Source: Rhynochetos jubatus
Taxonomy: Eukaryota; Chordata; Aves; Eurypygiformes; Rhynochetidae
Direction of reading: 5' to 3'
NCBI GenBank assembly: GCA_027574665.1
Contig: CM050648.1
Span: 41,015,700-41,079,699 of the forward strand
Length of the DNA: 64,000 nucleotides
Position 1 is the first letter of the stretch; every line of letters starts with the position of its first letter. The translations under genes were made by a program, and so were the position numbers. Shown here in pieces: positions 27,141 through 36,942 of this stretch. The notes under the pieces were generated by a model that worked only from the letters and a program-made list of their open reading frames with translations, was not told the origin of the DNA and made no database searches.

Positions 27141-27944
27141 GTAAGCAGCCAGTGAATGCCACCTTGTGTTGAGCAGCATTCATGACACGAGTATCTGATA
27201 AGGAATTTGGAAACAGCTTTTTTGCCTGTTTCTTTACAATATTTGAGAAGTGCATCTGTGATGATACTGTATTTATTCAGCATTTTTCAATACACACAGA
27301 CATTCATGTGACCTTATCACAGCACATACACTTTGGTCTTAGAGTGCTTCCATTTCTTAGGAAATCAGACTGAAATCTTAAGGAGGTGGTGCAGGAAAAG
27401 TTTTAAGACCACTCCCTCTTACTTGAGCGAGAGACAAATGGTGTGAACTGTTTTCTCCAAATACTGCATGGGCTGCGGAGAGCCTGCTGCCAGTGAAAAC
27501 AGTGAGGTTGAGTCACGAAGACCCACATCAGTGAGATGCAGGCCATAGCCACCTGTGGCCTTGACTCCTGGTCTCTTCTGGAAAAAGCATCACCAGCAGT
27601 GCCCTCTAGGCGCCCCTCAGAATAACTTCCGATCAGCAGAAGTTTTCTCTGAGCAAACTCTGTGTATCCCATGTGTAGATACACCTTTATGAATCTGTGT
27701 GCATGAACTTTATCTTTGCTATAACATTGGCATAGATGGCCAGTGCAGCGTAGCTTGCTCTGTGCTGCTCCTAAACTCCAAACCAGTAAGCTGTAAAGCT
27801 GTGGAAGAACAGAACTGGCCCCTGGGCTTTGGTGGGGAAGCAGGAGATGAAGTGTAAAGCCTCTCTCTCAGAAAACCTCTGCAGTCTGAACCAAACCCCA
27901 TCAGTGATGCTGCTTCTGCTTTGAATTTTTTTTTTTTTCTGACT

Positions 27945-28312
27945 TCATGAAATCACAGAATGGTTTGGGTTGGAAGGGACCTTAAAGATCATCCAGTTCC
28001 AACCCTCCTGCCATGAGCAGGGACACCCTCCACTAGACCAGGTTGCTCAAAGCCTCATCCAGCCTGGCCTTGAAGACAGCCAGGGATGGGGCATCCACAG
28101 CTTCTCTGGGCAACCTGTTCCAGTGCCTCACCACCCTGTCTGGGAAGAATTTCTTCCTGATATCTAATCTAAATCTCCCCGCTTTCAGTTTAAACCCATT
28201 ATCCCTTGTCCTGTCACTACAGGCCCTTGTAAAAAGTTCCCCCCCAGCTTCCTTCTAGGCCCTCTTCAGGTACTGGAAGGTGCTATAAGGTCTCCCCAGA
28301 GCCTTCTCAAAG
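27945..28312 (-). mobile_element. CR1 LINE, 3' fragment (antisense to TOX)
   Basis: Read on the minus strand this is a CR1 3' end. The plus strand begins with the inverted tail TCATGAAATCACAGAATGG and GTTTGGGTTGGAAGGGACC. It continues through the complement of the ORF2 C-terminal region to about 28312, where similarity fades. It is 5' truncated and inactive. It forms an inverted pair with the plus copies at 21104 and 28651. Confidence 0.95.
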
Positions 28313-28374
28313 ACTTCTACAGCCCGTTCTGAATAGAAGGTGGTAAATGACTTTGTTTTGCTCTGAACTGTATA

Positions 28375-28430
28375 GGACCCTAGAATTGTTTTGGTTGGAA
28401 AAGACCTTTAAGATCATCAAGTCAGCTGAG
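28375..28430 (-). mobile_element. CR1 LINE tail fragment, different subfamily
   Basis: The short inverted CR1 tail reads TTTTGGTTGGAAAAGACC followed by TTTAAGATCATCAAGTC on the plus strand. The AAAAGACC form differs from the AAGGGACC form of the neighbouring copy, so it is a separate and probably older insertion. Its 5' limit is uncertain. Confidence 0.75.
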
Positions 28431-28650
28431 GCCGCACCCCAGCAAGAACTGAATCTAGGTGTGTGCTAGGTACAGTGCATTGGTGGAAGGTCTGCTGTAG
28501 AGCCCAGCATCCTGCAGAGAGCTGGTCTAGCTGGCGTCTGCACATGCTTAGCTGAACCTGCCAACCCAATATGTTTTGAGTCTGTCTGTGGTAGTAAATA
28601 AAGTAGGCCGGAGGTATCAGGGCCTGGCACCCACCTTCATGGGGTACTTC

Positions 28651-28915
28651 AGGGGTAATGTGTTTAAATTGAAAGTGGAGAGATTTAGATTAGATATCAG
28701 GAAGAAATTCTTCCCGGAGAGGGTGGTGAGGCACTGGAACAGGTTGCCCAGAGAAGCTGTGGATGCCCCATCCCTGGAAGTGTTCCAGGCCAGGCTGGAT
28801 GAGGCTTTGAGCAGCCTGACCTAGTGGAGGGTGTCCCTGCCCATGGCAGGGAGGTTGGAACTGGATTATCTTTAAGTTCCCTTCCAACCCAAACCATTCT
28901 GTGATTCTATGATTC
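28651..28915 (+). mobile_element. CR1 LINE, 3' fragment with ORF2 C-terminal remnant
   Basis: The copy carries the end of CR1 ORF2 in an open frame that includes [15 protein letters not shown], then [15 protein letters not shown], then [12 protein letters not shown], with a stop at 28822-28824. The 3' UTR and an ATTCTGTGATTCTATGATT tail follow. An upstream ATG at 28576 lies outside the element, so the 82-codon frame is a chance fusion. Reverse transcriptase and endonuclease are absent. The intact frame suggests a rather young insertion. Confidence 0.93.
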
Positions 28916-29320
28916 ACATAACTAAGCTCTCTTGCCCTCTAAGGAAAGTGGCCACATCATATGGGGGGCTTATGGAGTACGCTCCCTAGACCTGTGCTAA
29001 ACGCTCAGCTGTACCTGTGTGGTCTGTGAGAGAGGGATAGTCAGTGCTACTGACTCACCAGTGCAGGTGATCCCAAACCAGGACTTAAACCCATGTCCCA
29101 ACCCTGTGTAGTTCAAAGCCAGATGTGGTCTCCAGGTTGCTACGTGACACGATGACACTAGGATTTTTCTTATTATTTCCATGGCAATGGAACCGTACTT
29201 CAGTGATACGCTTGGAATTAATGACATGCAGTAGCATTCAGGGTGATGAGGGTGGAAGAATAGGACTAAAAATTTGACAAATTTTAAGAAATCACATTTG
29301 TTCTTTTTCTCTTTGAACAG

Positions 29321-29357
29321 GGGCATGCAGAGGGACAAAGCACTCTACCTTACCTGA
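29321..29357 (+). CDS. TOX: TOX terminal coding exon and stop
   Basis: The first G completes a Gly codon split across the last intron. The exon then encodes GMQRDKALYLT and ends with TGA at 29355-29357. The acceptor is TTGAACAG ending at 29320. The MQRDKALYLT terminus matches my recall of the human TOX C-terminus and is the best evidence that the gene is TOX rather than a paralogue. The 3' UTR follows in the same exon. Confidence 0.96.
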
Positions 29358-30400
29358 AAATCTGAAACACCTCTCCTTTCCACTGAGGAATGCAGGGAAG
29401 TCTTTTCATCATGAATTGCTTTATGCAGTCAAGGCAGTTCTGCATTTTATTAGGGAATACAAGTTGCTAAGCACTTAGGACTATTTGAGCTTGTGGGTCA
29501 CCCACTCTGGAAAAAATAGTCTTGCTTCTTTCGTTTTCTACCCCCCCTGCCCCCTTCCCATATTTTTGTTTTTCTTTCTCCTTCCCACCCCTACCCTGAG
29601 ATCCTTTAACGGACATTGCTTTTCTTCTTCCCCGAAGGAAACTTGGACCATTCAGATTTTATGTTGGTTTTTGCTGTGAAGTGCTGCGATAGTAACTGCC
29701 TTAGCAACTGTAGATGTCTCGGATAAAAGTCCTGGATTTTCCATTGGTTTTTCATAATGGGTGTTTATATGAAACTACTAAAGACTTTTTAAATGGCTTG
29801 ATGTAGCAGTCATAGCAAGTTTGTAAATAGCATCTATGTTACACTCTCCTAGAGTATAAAATGTGAATGTTTTTGTAGCTAATTGTAATTGAAACTGGCT
29901 CATTCCAGTTTATTGATTTCACAAAAAGGGTTAAATTGGCAAACATTCATATTTTTACTTCATTTTTAAACAACTGACTAATAGTTCTATATTTTCAAAG
30001 TATTTGGAGAAAAAAAAAAAGGTAAAATATTCCCAAATGATATTAATTAAAAATATTGGCTTTGTCTCAAGAAATAAACACAAAAAATAGGAAAAAAACC
30101 TAATGTTGATAAAGAGCAAACACATTTATTTTGTACTGCCTAAAAAAATGCTTCTTTTTTTTAAAGAAAATCACTTTATGTGTACTGGTTAGTAAATGTC
30201 ATTTAAGTACTTTTATGTATAAAACTGCCAAATGCTTACCTGATATTTTATTAGACGCAGAAACAGATTGGAGACAGCTAAATTATAACCTTTACATATG
30301 GCTATGTATTATTGTTTCTTCATACTGTGTCTGTATTTAATCTTTTTTATGGAACCTGTTGCGCCTATTTATGAAATAATAAATATAGGTGTTTGTAAGT
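29358..30400 (+). other. TOX: TOX 3' UTR (minimum extent)
   Basis: The AT-rich sequence after the stop contains short T- and C-rich tracts near 29.54-29.60 kb and many ATTTA-like elements. An AATAAA at 30073-30078 and a better placed one at 30378-30383, followed by a GT-rich stretch, could end the message near 30.4 kb. Further signals (30682, 31023, 31560, 31582) would allow a UTR of about 2.2 kb. The limit given here is the shorter choice. Confidence 0.7.
30378..30383 (+). terminator. TOX: Candidate TOX poly(A) signal
   Basis: A canonical AATAAA is followed about 6 bases later by GTGTTTGTAAGT, a GT-rich downstream element. It is about 1.02 kb after the stop. Alternative canonical hexamers lie upstream (30073-30078) and downstream. 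Confidence 0.5.
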
Positions 30401-31559
30401 AAATTTGTTAGCATTTTAAAGAGGTTTCTTTGACGCTTTAACTTTTGCTGGCACAAATTGTTCACAACTGATGTGAATACTTTATTTAGTTTTTACAGTG
30501 ACATGTATAACACCAAACCTGCTTTACTGGCAGAAAATGAAGGTAACCAATGCTTATTTCTCTACTTCTTTGGTTGTTAAGAAAAAAAAAAAACCACCAC
30601 GTTATTTTAAGTAATTCCCTTTTTAAAGCATTGTAGCAGGAAGTTGCCCAAAACTAAGACTTGAAACAACAAAACTAACTGAATAAAACTGCGTAATGCT
30701 ACTTCTTGAAACTTCATCAGTTTGGGTTAATTAGTGAAGTGGAATAGAACTATTACCAACAGAAATATTACCAAATATGCTCCAGCCGTTTTATTAGACA
30801 TGCGAAAGGTCCTGCAGAGTTTCAGGGAGTGTATCACAAACACATCCTAAAGTGAAAGGTAAGTTCAACAGCCACAGGGAAAGGGATAAAAAATATCCAA
30901 AAGAAGATGTTTTGTCAATGTTTCGGATCAGGGATAGCGCTGAAAATGTATTTCTGGAGGATATAATCCTGGGTGCCTGTTTGATTAATGGAGAGTACCA
31001 CTGATTTGTATTTTCTCTGTGAAATAAAGAAAGCAACTCAGATAAAATGTGCATTATGCAATGCCATTGATTTTTCTTTAAAAACAGACCAGAAACAAAG
31101 GTATGCTTGCTTTGGAATGATTTCAGGCAATGTACAATCAGAATCACTTGGCATGTAATAACTAATAAATAATGCAGATCAGATGTGATTACTCAAATGA
31201 CTGTAGCTGAGAGCTCTAATTTTTCTGTCTTGAAACTGTATGAGAACTCGTGATTAAATTCACAGTTTATTGTTCGTCTGTTTAGTACTTTAGAAATATA
31301 CCAGCACTACTAATTACCCAATGTCTTCTATTTATTATATTATAGTAAACTACATTTTCCACTCATATTAATTCTAAAGCGAGAAGATAATTACTGGGGA
31401 TGGGAAAGATCAGCTTTGATTTTGACAGGCAGTTTTCCTTTTTCTTTTACGGAAAAGAACTGTGTTATCTCCATTTCTTTTAGAGCAGGTGCGCAGTCAC
31501 ATGAAGTTGTTAATTTCGGTATCCAAGCAGAGTTCAAAATACAAGAAAACTTTAATGTA

Positions 31560-31587
31560 AATAAAAAAAAATTACATCATGAATAAA
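31560..31587 (+). terminator. TOX: Distal candidate TOX poly(A) signals
   Basis: Two AATAAA hexamers (31560-31565 and 31582-31587) lie about 2.2 kb after the TOX stop. If used they give a long 3' UTR. Two weaker-context hexamers lie at 30682-30687 and 31023-31028. Beyond this point I see no further evidence of the TOX transcript. Confidence 0.4.
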
Positions 31588-32944
31588 ATACTTATTCTGT
31601 ATGAACCTCCGGCTAGTTGGTGTCTCTCCGTCTGTAAGAAGGGAAACCTGTGGTGTGTTTACCGTGCCGCACCTTCCCCGTCCGGTGGTTTGAGGGTGGT
31701 TTTGTGCCTGGGCTCTGTTCAGATGGGACATCTGTGCTGGAAAAGCAGCAGTTTGGCCAGGGTTTTGTTCAGGGTTATATTCCTTCCAAAGGGAAGATCC
31801 CACTTTGATGCATAAATGTCAGTTCTTCGTGTCTGATTTTGGGAAAAAGCAATGGTTGCCAGCCAGGGGCAATCTGCTATTTGTTGTCAGCTGCGTATTG
31901 ACAGATACAAATTGTCAAAAGATCGAGCCTAAAAGGTTGAAATCCTTTGGTAAGCAGGTCAAGCTCTGCTGGAGTTCATGAAGATAGGCCCTATCCTTCG
32001 CTGAAGCATTGTGGCTTAGGCGCCGCAGTGACACGTACACCCAAGTCGCTGGTTGTAAGTCACCATCTGTCGTAACGATGATAATGAGAACGCACAGAGG
32101 AATGAAACAACCTACACATTGAAGCAACTCAGTAACAGCAAGAAAATAGGATAAAGACATCTGTCAAAGTGATGAAACTAAGGGAAATAATGTCTTCTAT
32201 TAATTGAAATTAATTATTTTTTAAAGTTATTTTTAAAAAGTGGTAAGCAAAATGCAAGATGAGCGACATATGCACTCTGCAAGATGTAGCTCCCATTTGC
32301 TTGCGCCAAGGTAAGCACCGGATTTGAAAAGGAAAGGCTCTTCGAATTTACGCCCCGTGTGCCCCGTTCTGCCAAGGCGAGTCCTGGTCTCTCTATCCCC
32401 GAACTCACAGAGGATGGAGCAGAAATCCCATCCAGCAGCTGCCTCTGACCCACCCAGAGAAGCTCTTCAAAGGGACGTGCTATAGGATTTCCTCCCCCCA
32501 CCACGTTCACCCACAAGCAGGAACATAATTTTGGAGGGCCCACCAATTCACAGTGAAACTCAGTGTATTCATGCCCGCTTCTCTCTCTCACCAAATACCA
32601 GTTATGGATTCCAGTGGCGTCTGCCAAATATTCCCTGTGAGGCTCCTCTGTAAACAGGAAACCCAACAATAAAAGACCTCATTACTGAGAGGTAAAAACA
32701 TGCTCTTACCACCTTCCTCAACCTTCTGAGACTTCATCTCAACCCGCACTGCCATCTCCAAGATTGTATCTGCCTATTTCTTACGTGAACCTGTAAACAT
32801 GGCAGATCCACGGAGAACTCTTCCTGTGCTCGGGGGGGAACGGAGTAGCTAAAAACCCTTGTTTTGCACACATTGTGAGAAGTAGCTAAAGAGCTGTATG
32901 TGATCCATACAGGAGTTACTCCCTAACACTTCCATTGATAAGTA

Positions 32945-32988
32945 GATACAGATACAGATATAGGTAGGTAGGCAGGCAGGTGGGTGGG

Positions 32989-33031
<43 letters not shown>
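32945..33031. repeat. Composite microsatellite GATA/GGTA/GGCA/GGTG/GA
   Basis: GATACA units pass into GGTA, then GGCA, then GGTG units, and end in about 20 uninterrupted GA dinucleotides (32991-33031). The neighbouring arrays differ by single substitutions in the unit, which suggests stepwise growth and mutation of one locus. It is likely polymorphic in length. Confidence 0.95.
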
Positions 33032-33033
<2 letters not shown>

Positions 33034-34199
33034 ATTGCCCTGTTAATTATTTATGTGGTGTCTTCAAATCCTTTTGCATTTAAATAAAATATTATTTAGT
33101 GAGTACAGCAGCGTTCCGGCAGTGCCGCAGGAGGTGCTGAGCACCTCGGAGAACACGAGGTGCTTTGTGTCAGGTCTCACAGACGGCATTTGCTTTCCTT
33201 TGCAGAGTCATGTATTTTATTATTACCCGGCAGCACATTAAATCACAACTCAAACGCGGTTCTTTTTCCACCGACAAGAGGACAAGTGAGAACAATGACT
33301 TGTAACGTTTCAGAGTCTGTCACAGTTACTGCCTAATTAGAGAAACCCACTAGCAAATGTGCATCTGCATGGATCCTGCAACTGTCATCATTTCACATTC
33401 TATTAAGGGCTTGCTGCGATAGACACTTTCCAAAGAAATTTCATTCAGTCTAATACCAAGCTGGCAAACACGTAATTGGCTAGAAAATAAAATAGGAGAG
33501 GGGAAAAAAAAAAAAAAAAAGAGGACGGGGAAAAGAAAAGGAAACCTTCCTATTTGGAAAACAAGCTGTGTGCAAAAATCCACAGTATACTGCGGAGAAG
33601 ATCCTTACCCTCTGACAATTGTGTGTTTACAACTAGTCTGAGCATAATTGCTCTCATGGGCTGTCAAGGAAAAGATTAATTTGGCAAAGATCAGTATTGA
33701 CTTGCTGTTTATTAAGGCTTTTAAACAGCTGTATCTGGCAACATTCCTGTAAGTGCCTGTCATGTCTGAAAATCAGGCTCACACCCGGGTGCTTGCCAGC
33801 TGTTGCTAAACAATCTTACCACTTTGAGTATCTTTCTCCAGGCCAAACAGCAGGAGCAAAGGACTGCCAAATGAGTATCTCTCCTCCCGTCACTTTTCAG
33901 GGGATCTGAGAGCTCAGGCGTCAGTTGATGGCTGGATGGCTGAACTGATAGCGGCGGAGTGGTTAGAGAGGTGGCCACGCCAACCTGTCCCCACGCCGAG
34001 GGGAGGGTGCTGCCGTTAGCCACCTCGCCAGCGCAGAAAACCACAGCTCGCAACTGCTGTGATGCCGAGGGGTTTTAAACCCCCCAGCACCTGCAATCAG
34101 CGTTTGGGAGGAGGCAGAACTCCAGAGCGAGTGGTTCCCTCCGGGCTCTGATGGATAAAGCCAACGGGCTAGCTGGGTGCGTGAAAGTGCAGTAGACAC

Positions 34200-34630
34200 C
34201 ATTAATCTTTATAAAAAGAGCCAATGTTTTCTTCTATGATTTTTTTTTCCCCTAGACTGCTGATAAACAGAAGTCATAAAAGCCATGCACACACAAAATA
34301 CCCCGGGTCAATGGAAACCTGTAAAAGGAAAGATGTCAGCTGTTATTTTTGTTACGTTACTTAAAACATTTCGGCTGGCATTGTAGGCTTTAGTAGGGAG
34401 CTCAGAAACAAATAATACCGATGGAAAGAAGGATAAACGGCTGCAGCTAAACGCCAATACAAATAGCCATGTGTTACAATTAAAGTTGATTTGGCCTTTC
34501 CAATAGAAGTCTGATTTTCTGGGATTAATCTCGACCTTTTCAAGTTGCATCAGGCTGAAATAAGTTGTCAGAACAGATGTGAATTTTGTTTGCAGAGAAC
34601 AATTGTAATCCAGTAACCCTTAGAACATCA
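34200..34630. promoter_or_regulatory. Candidate conserved non-coding element
   Basis: This non-repetitive stretch has several CpGs in an AT-rich setting. Motifs include a CAGCTG E-box (34337-34342), a GGATTA OTX/PITX-type site (34522-34527) and several AT-rich homeodomain-like cores. No coding frame is recognised. The call rests on motif density and sequence character only; no alignment was available. Confidence 0.25.
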
Positions 34631-36484
34631 GCGTTTTGCAGACCACCAGCCGTTCAGCTGCACAGTGAGGATGCGGACGGCAGATACCGAGCACACACGC
34701 AGCAGGCAGAACCATGTCCTCGTAGCCATGTCCAGGGGCTGGAAGTTTAGGTCAGTAAATTTCAAACTGGAAACAAAGTACTTCTCCTTTGAACTCTGAA
34801 TTTACCATGCAGCACGGTGGATGCACAACCACCCGAAGAAAGATGTTAGATCGAGGATGGATACCTTTGTAAAACACGTGTTCTTTAGCTAAATCAAACA
34901 CGGAAGTGGGTGATGTTCCACGCGCCACTGGGCACACATTTTGTAATACAGAAGTCTCAAAAGGCTCCAAGAATCACACATTTCAGCTGCTACTCTAAAC
35001 TAGCTTTCTAAGAAGTTTTGTCCTACAATCTGCATGGCTACATTATTAAAAAAAAAAAGAAAAAAAAAGAAAACCTCTATTGAATATTCAGGCTTCTCAC
35101 TCTTTGATACCACCAGTCAGAAACTTCCCAGCTCTGTGCACAGCATAAATGCTGACCTTGGTGCTCCCAATGTGCCAAGTTTCAGTGGAAGTCAAAAGTA
35201 CAAAGCCTTTCCAATATGGGATGGGGGTGAGGGCTAGAGGGACTGTTCACCTTACCACGCTGGCACAGCCATTTGGGCAATGTAAACCCTCTGCAGACAC
35301 AAAGGCTGCAGGTTGCTTTTGTAATACCAGCTCTCTTCACAATGAAACACTTGGATCCGTGTTTATGCCATCAGTGCGGTCGCATTGTTAAATACTGAAG
35401 ATGCAAGAGCGATTTTTCCTGCTGTCTATGTAGCACAGCTTAGGTGCAACATGACGTTCCAAAGTTCATTCAAAAGCATGTCATCACTTGAATAAATAAG
35501 GCTAACTGATGCCCTAATTAGTAGAGTAAGCCCTCGTGTTCTGATACCTACTTCTGCTCAGAGTTCTGAAATAATGAGCCGGGCCTCTCCACTCCTCTGG
35601 CATACAAGCATGTGTTACATGGTTTTGTTAAAGAGACGAATGTGAAAGAAGGTAAGCGATGTGCCCAGGGACACAGTCTAATTTAGAGGAAGAGTGGCTG
35701 AGATCTGAGAGTTTTCAAAAGCAGTCTTCGGCTTTAGTCATAACTAAAGTTCAACAGCAGTGAAGTGGTGCTCAGATCCACGAGGACATCTATAACTCAG
35801 GTGAGATTTCATAAATCGGGGCAGGTTTCCAGGTTCTATTTGTCTTCAGCAGTTTTCCACTTTTAAGTCAGATGTGTACAGCTGAGTGCTGTGTTCAGAC
35901 ATAACTGTAAATAACTTTTAAAAGATTAACAGAGAGATGTCTGAGTAATCTCTGGCCTCGTGTTGCTGGAATTTTGGATTAAAATTTCAAGTTTATGAGA
36001 TTGGAATTTTAACTATAATGTTCATACACCTCAAACACCTTTATTTCTCTGTCTCTTTTTTGCAACATCTCTCCCTAGAACCCAGCAAAGTCCTTTACCT
36101 GTCTGACTTTCTGCCTCAGATTTAACAAAGCACCGTACATCTACGTGTGTCTGCACACCAAGGAGACTCATAGGACTCACAGGAAGAGAGTCATTGCAGC
36201 TGAAAGTGTCTGTCCTGCATCTGGATCCCCTGCAGAAGCTGCCTTCTGTGAACAGGCTGGAAGCAACTGCACGATGAGGTCCTGGCAGGAGGGTGATGCT
36301 TCTGCAGTACATGGGTGATAGATTTGCGAGACTATTTCTAAGCACTCACGAGGGAATTTTTTGAGAACAATTTGATCAAAAGCCAGAAACAGGCTATCCT
36401 GTCTTCTTGCACTGTTGCCACCGTTGGACTGGGAAGGGGCCTGAGCCCAGAGATGGGAGTGACTCCAGTACATGGAAAATATTG

Positions 36485-36942
36485 ATGTACTGGAGTGAAT
36501 CAGAGGAGGCCACCACGACAGTCAGGGGCTGGAGCACAGGGTATAGGTGGAGATGCTGAGTGTGCTGGATCTGGTTCGTCTCAAGGAGAGAAATCCAAGG
36601 GGAGCTCTTAGGGGAGTCTCTAACAGCCTAGTGGATCTTTATAGAGAAGACAGCGTCCAAACCTACTGGAGGCACACAGGATGGACAAGAGATACCAGAC
36701 ACAAGTTACAATGAAGAAATTCTGATTACATATTAGGGAAAAATTCATGAGGAGGGAGCTTGGAAACACTGACACAGGAGTCCAAAGAGACTATGGGATC
36801 TGCCCTTGGAAATAGTCAAAACTTTACTGGGAAGCCCTGAACAGCCTCATCTAAGTTGCACTGGCTTTGACTGTGGAGATAGGGTAGACCAAAAAACACC
36901 CAGAGATCCCTTCCAGTCTAGGTTATTCTGTGATTCTGTTTC
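36485..36942 (+). mobile_element. CR1 LINE, old 3' fragment
   Basis: A diverged CR1 copy starts near GATGTACTGGAGTGAATCAG. It passes through GGCTGGAGCACAGGG, GTGCTGGATCTGGTTCGTC and the complete 3' part, and ends GATCCCTTCCAGTCTAGG then TTATTCTGTGATTCTG. Many substitutions and stop codons show age. It is longer than the other copies here because it includes more of the ORF2 region upstream. Confidence 0.9.

Larger units (their letters stand above)
27141..29320 (+). other. TOX: TOX last intron (2.2 kb), rich in CR1
   Basis: The intron starts GTAAGC and ends at TTTGAACAG, 29320. About a third of it is CR1-derived: a minus copy (27945-28312), a minus tail fragment of another subfamily (28375-28430) and a plus copy (28651-28915). 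The first 800 bp and the last 400 bp look unique and hold no recognisable exon. Confidence 0.9.
31600..36484. other. Intergenic DNA downstream of TOX
   Basis: No recognisable gene. The stretch holds a 151-codon minus-strand frame (32214-32669) of unknown meaning, a composite microsatellite (32945-33031), a 17-base A run (33504-33520), an A-rich tract at 35046-35072, and a motif-dense stretch at 34200-34630 that may be a conserved non-coding element. The remainder looks like unique sequence. Confidence 0.75.

Noticed and set aside
28022..28040. CCACTAGACCAGG as a CTCF-like site
   Set aside because: It is part of the CR1 consensus and recurs in other copies; the match to the core is poor.
28576..28824. 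82-codon frame that looks like a small conserved protein
   Set aside because: Its conserved part is the C-terminal end of CR1 ORF2. The start codon lies outside the element.
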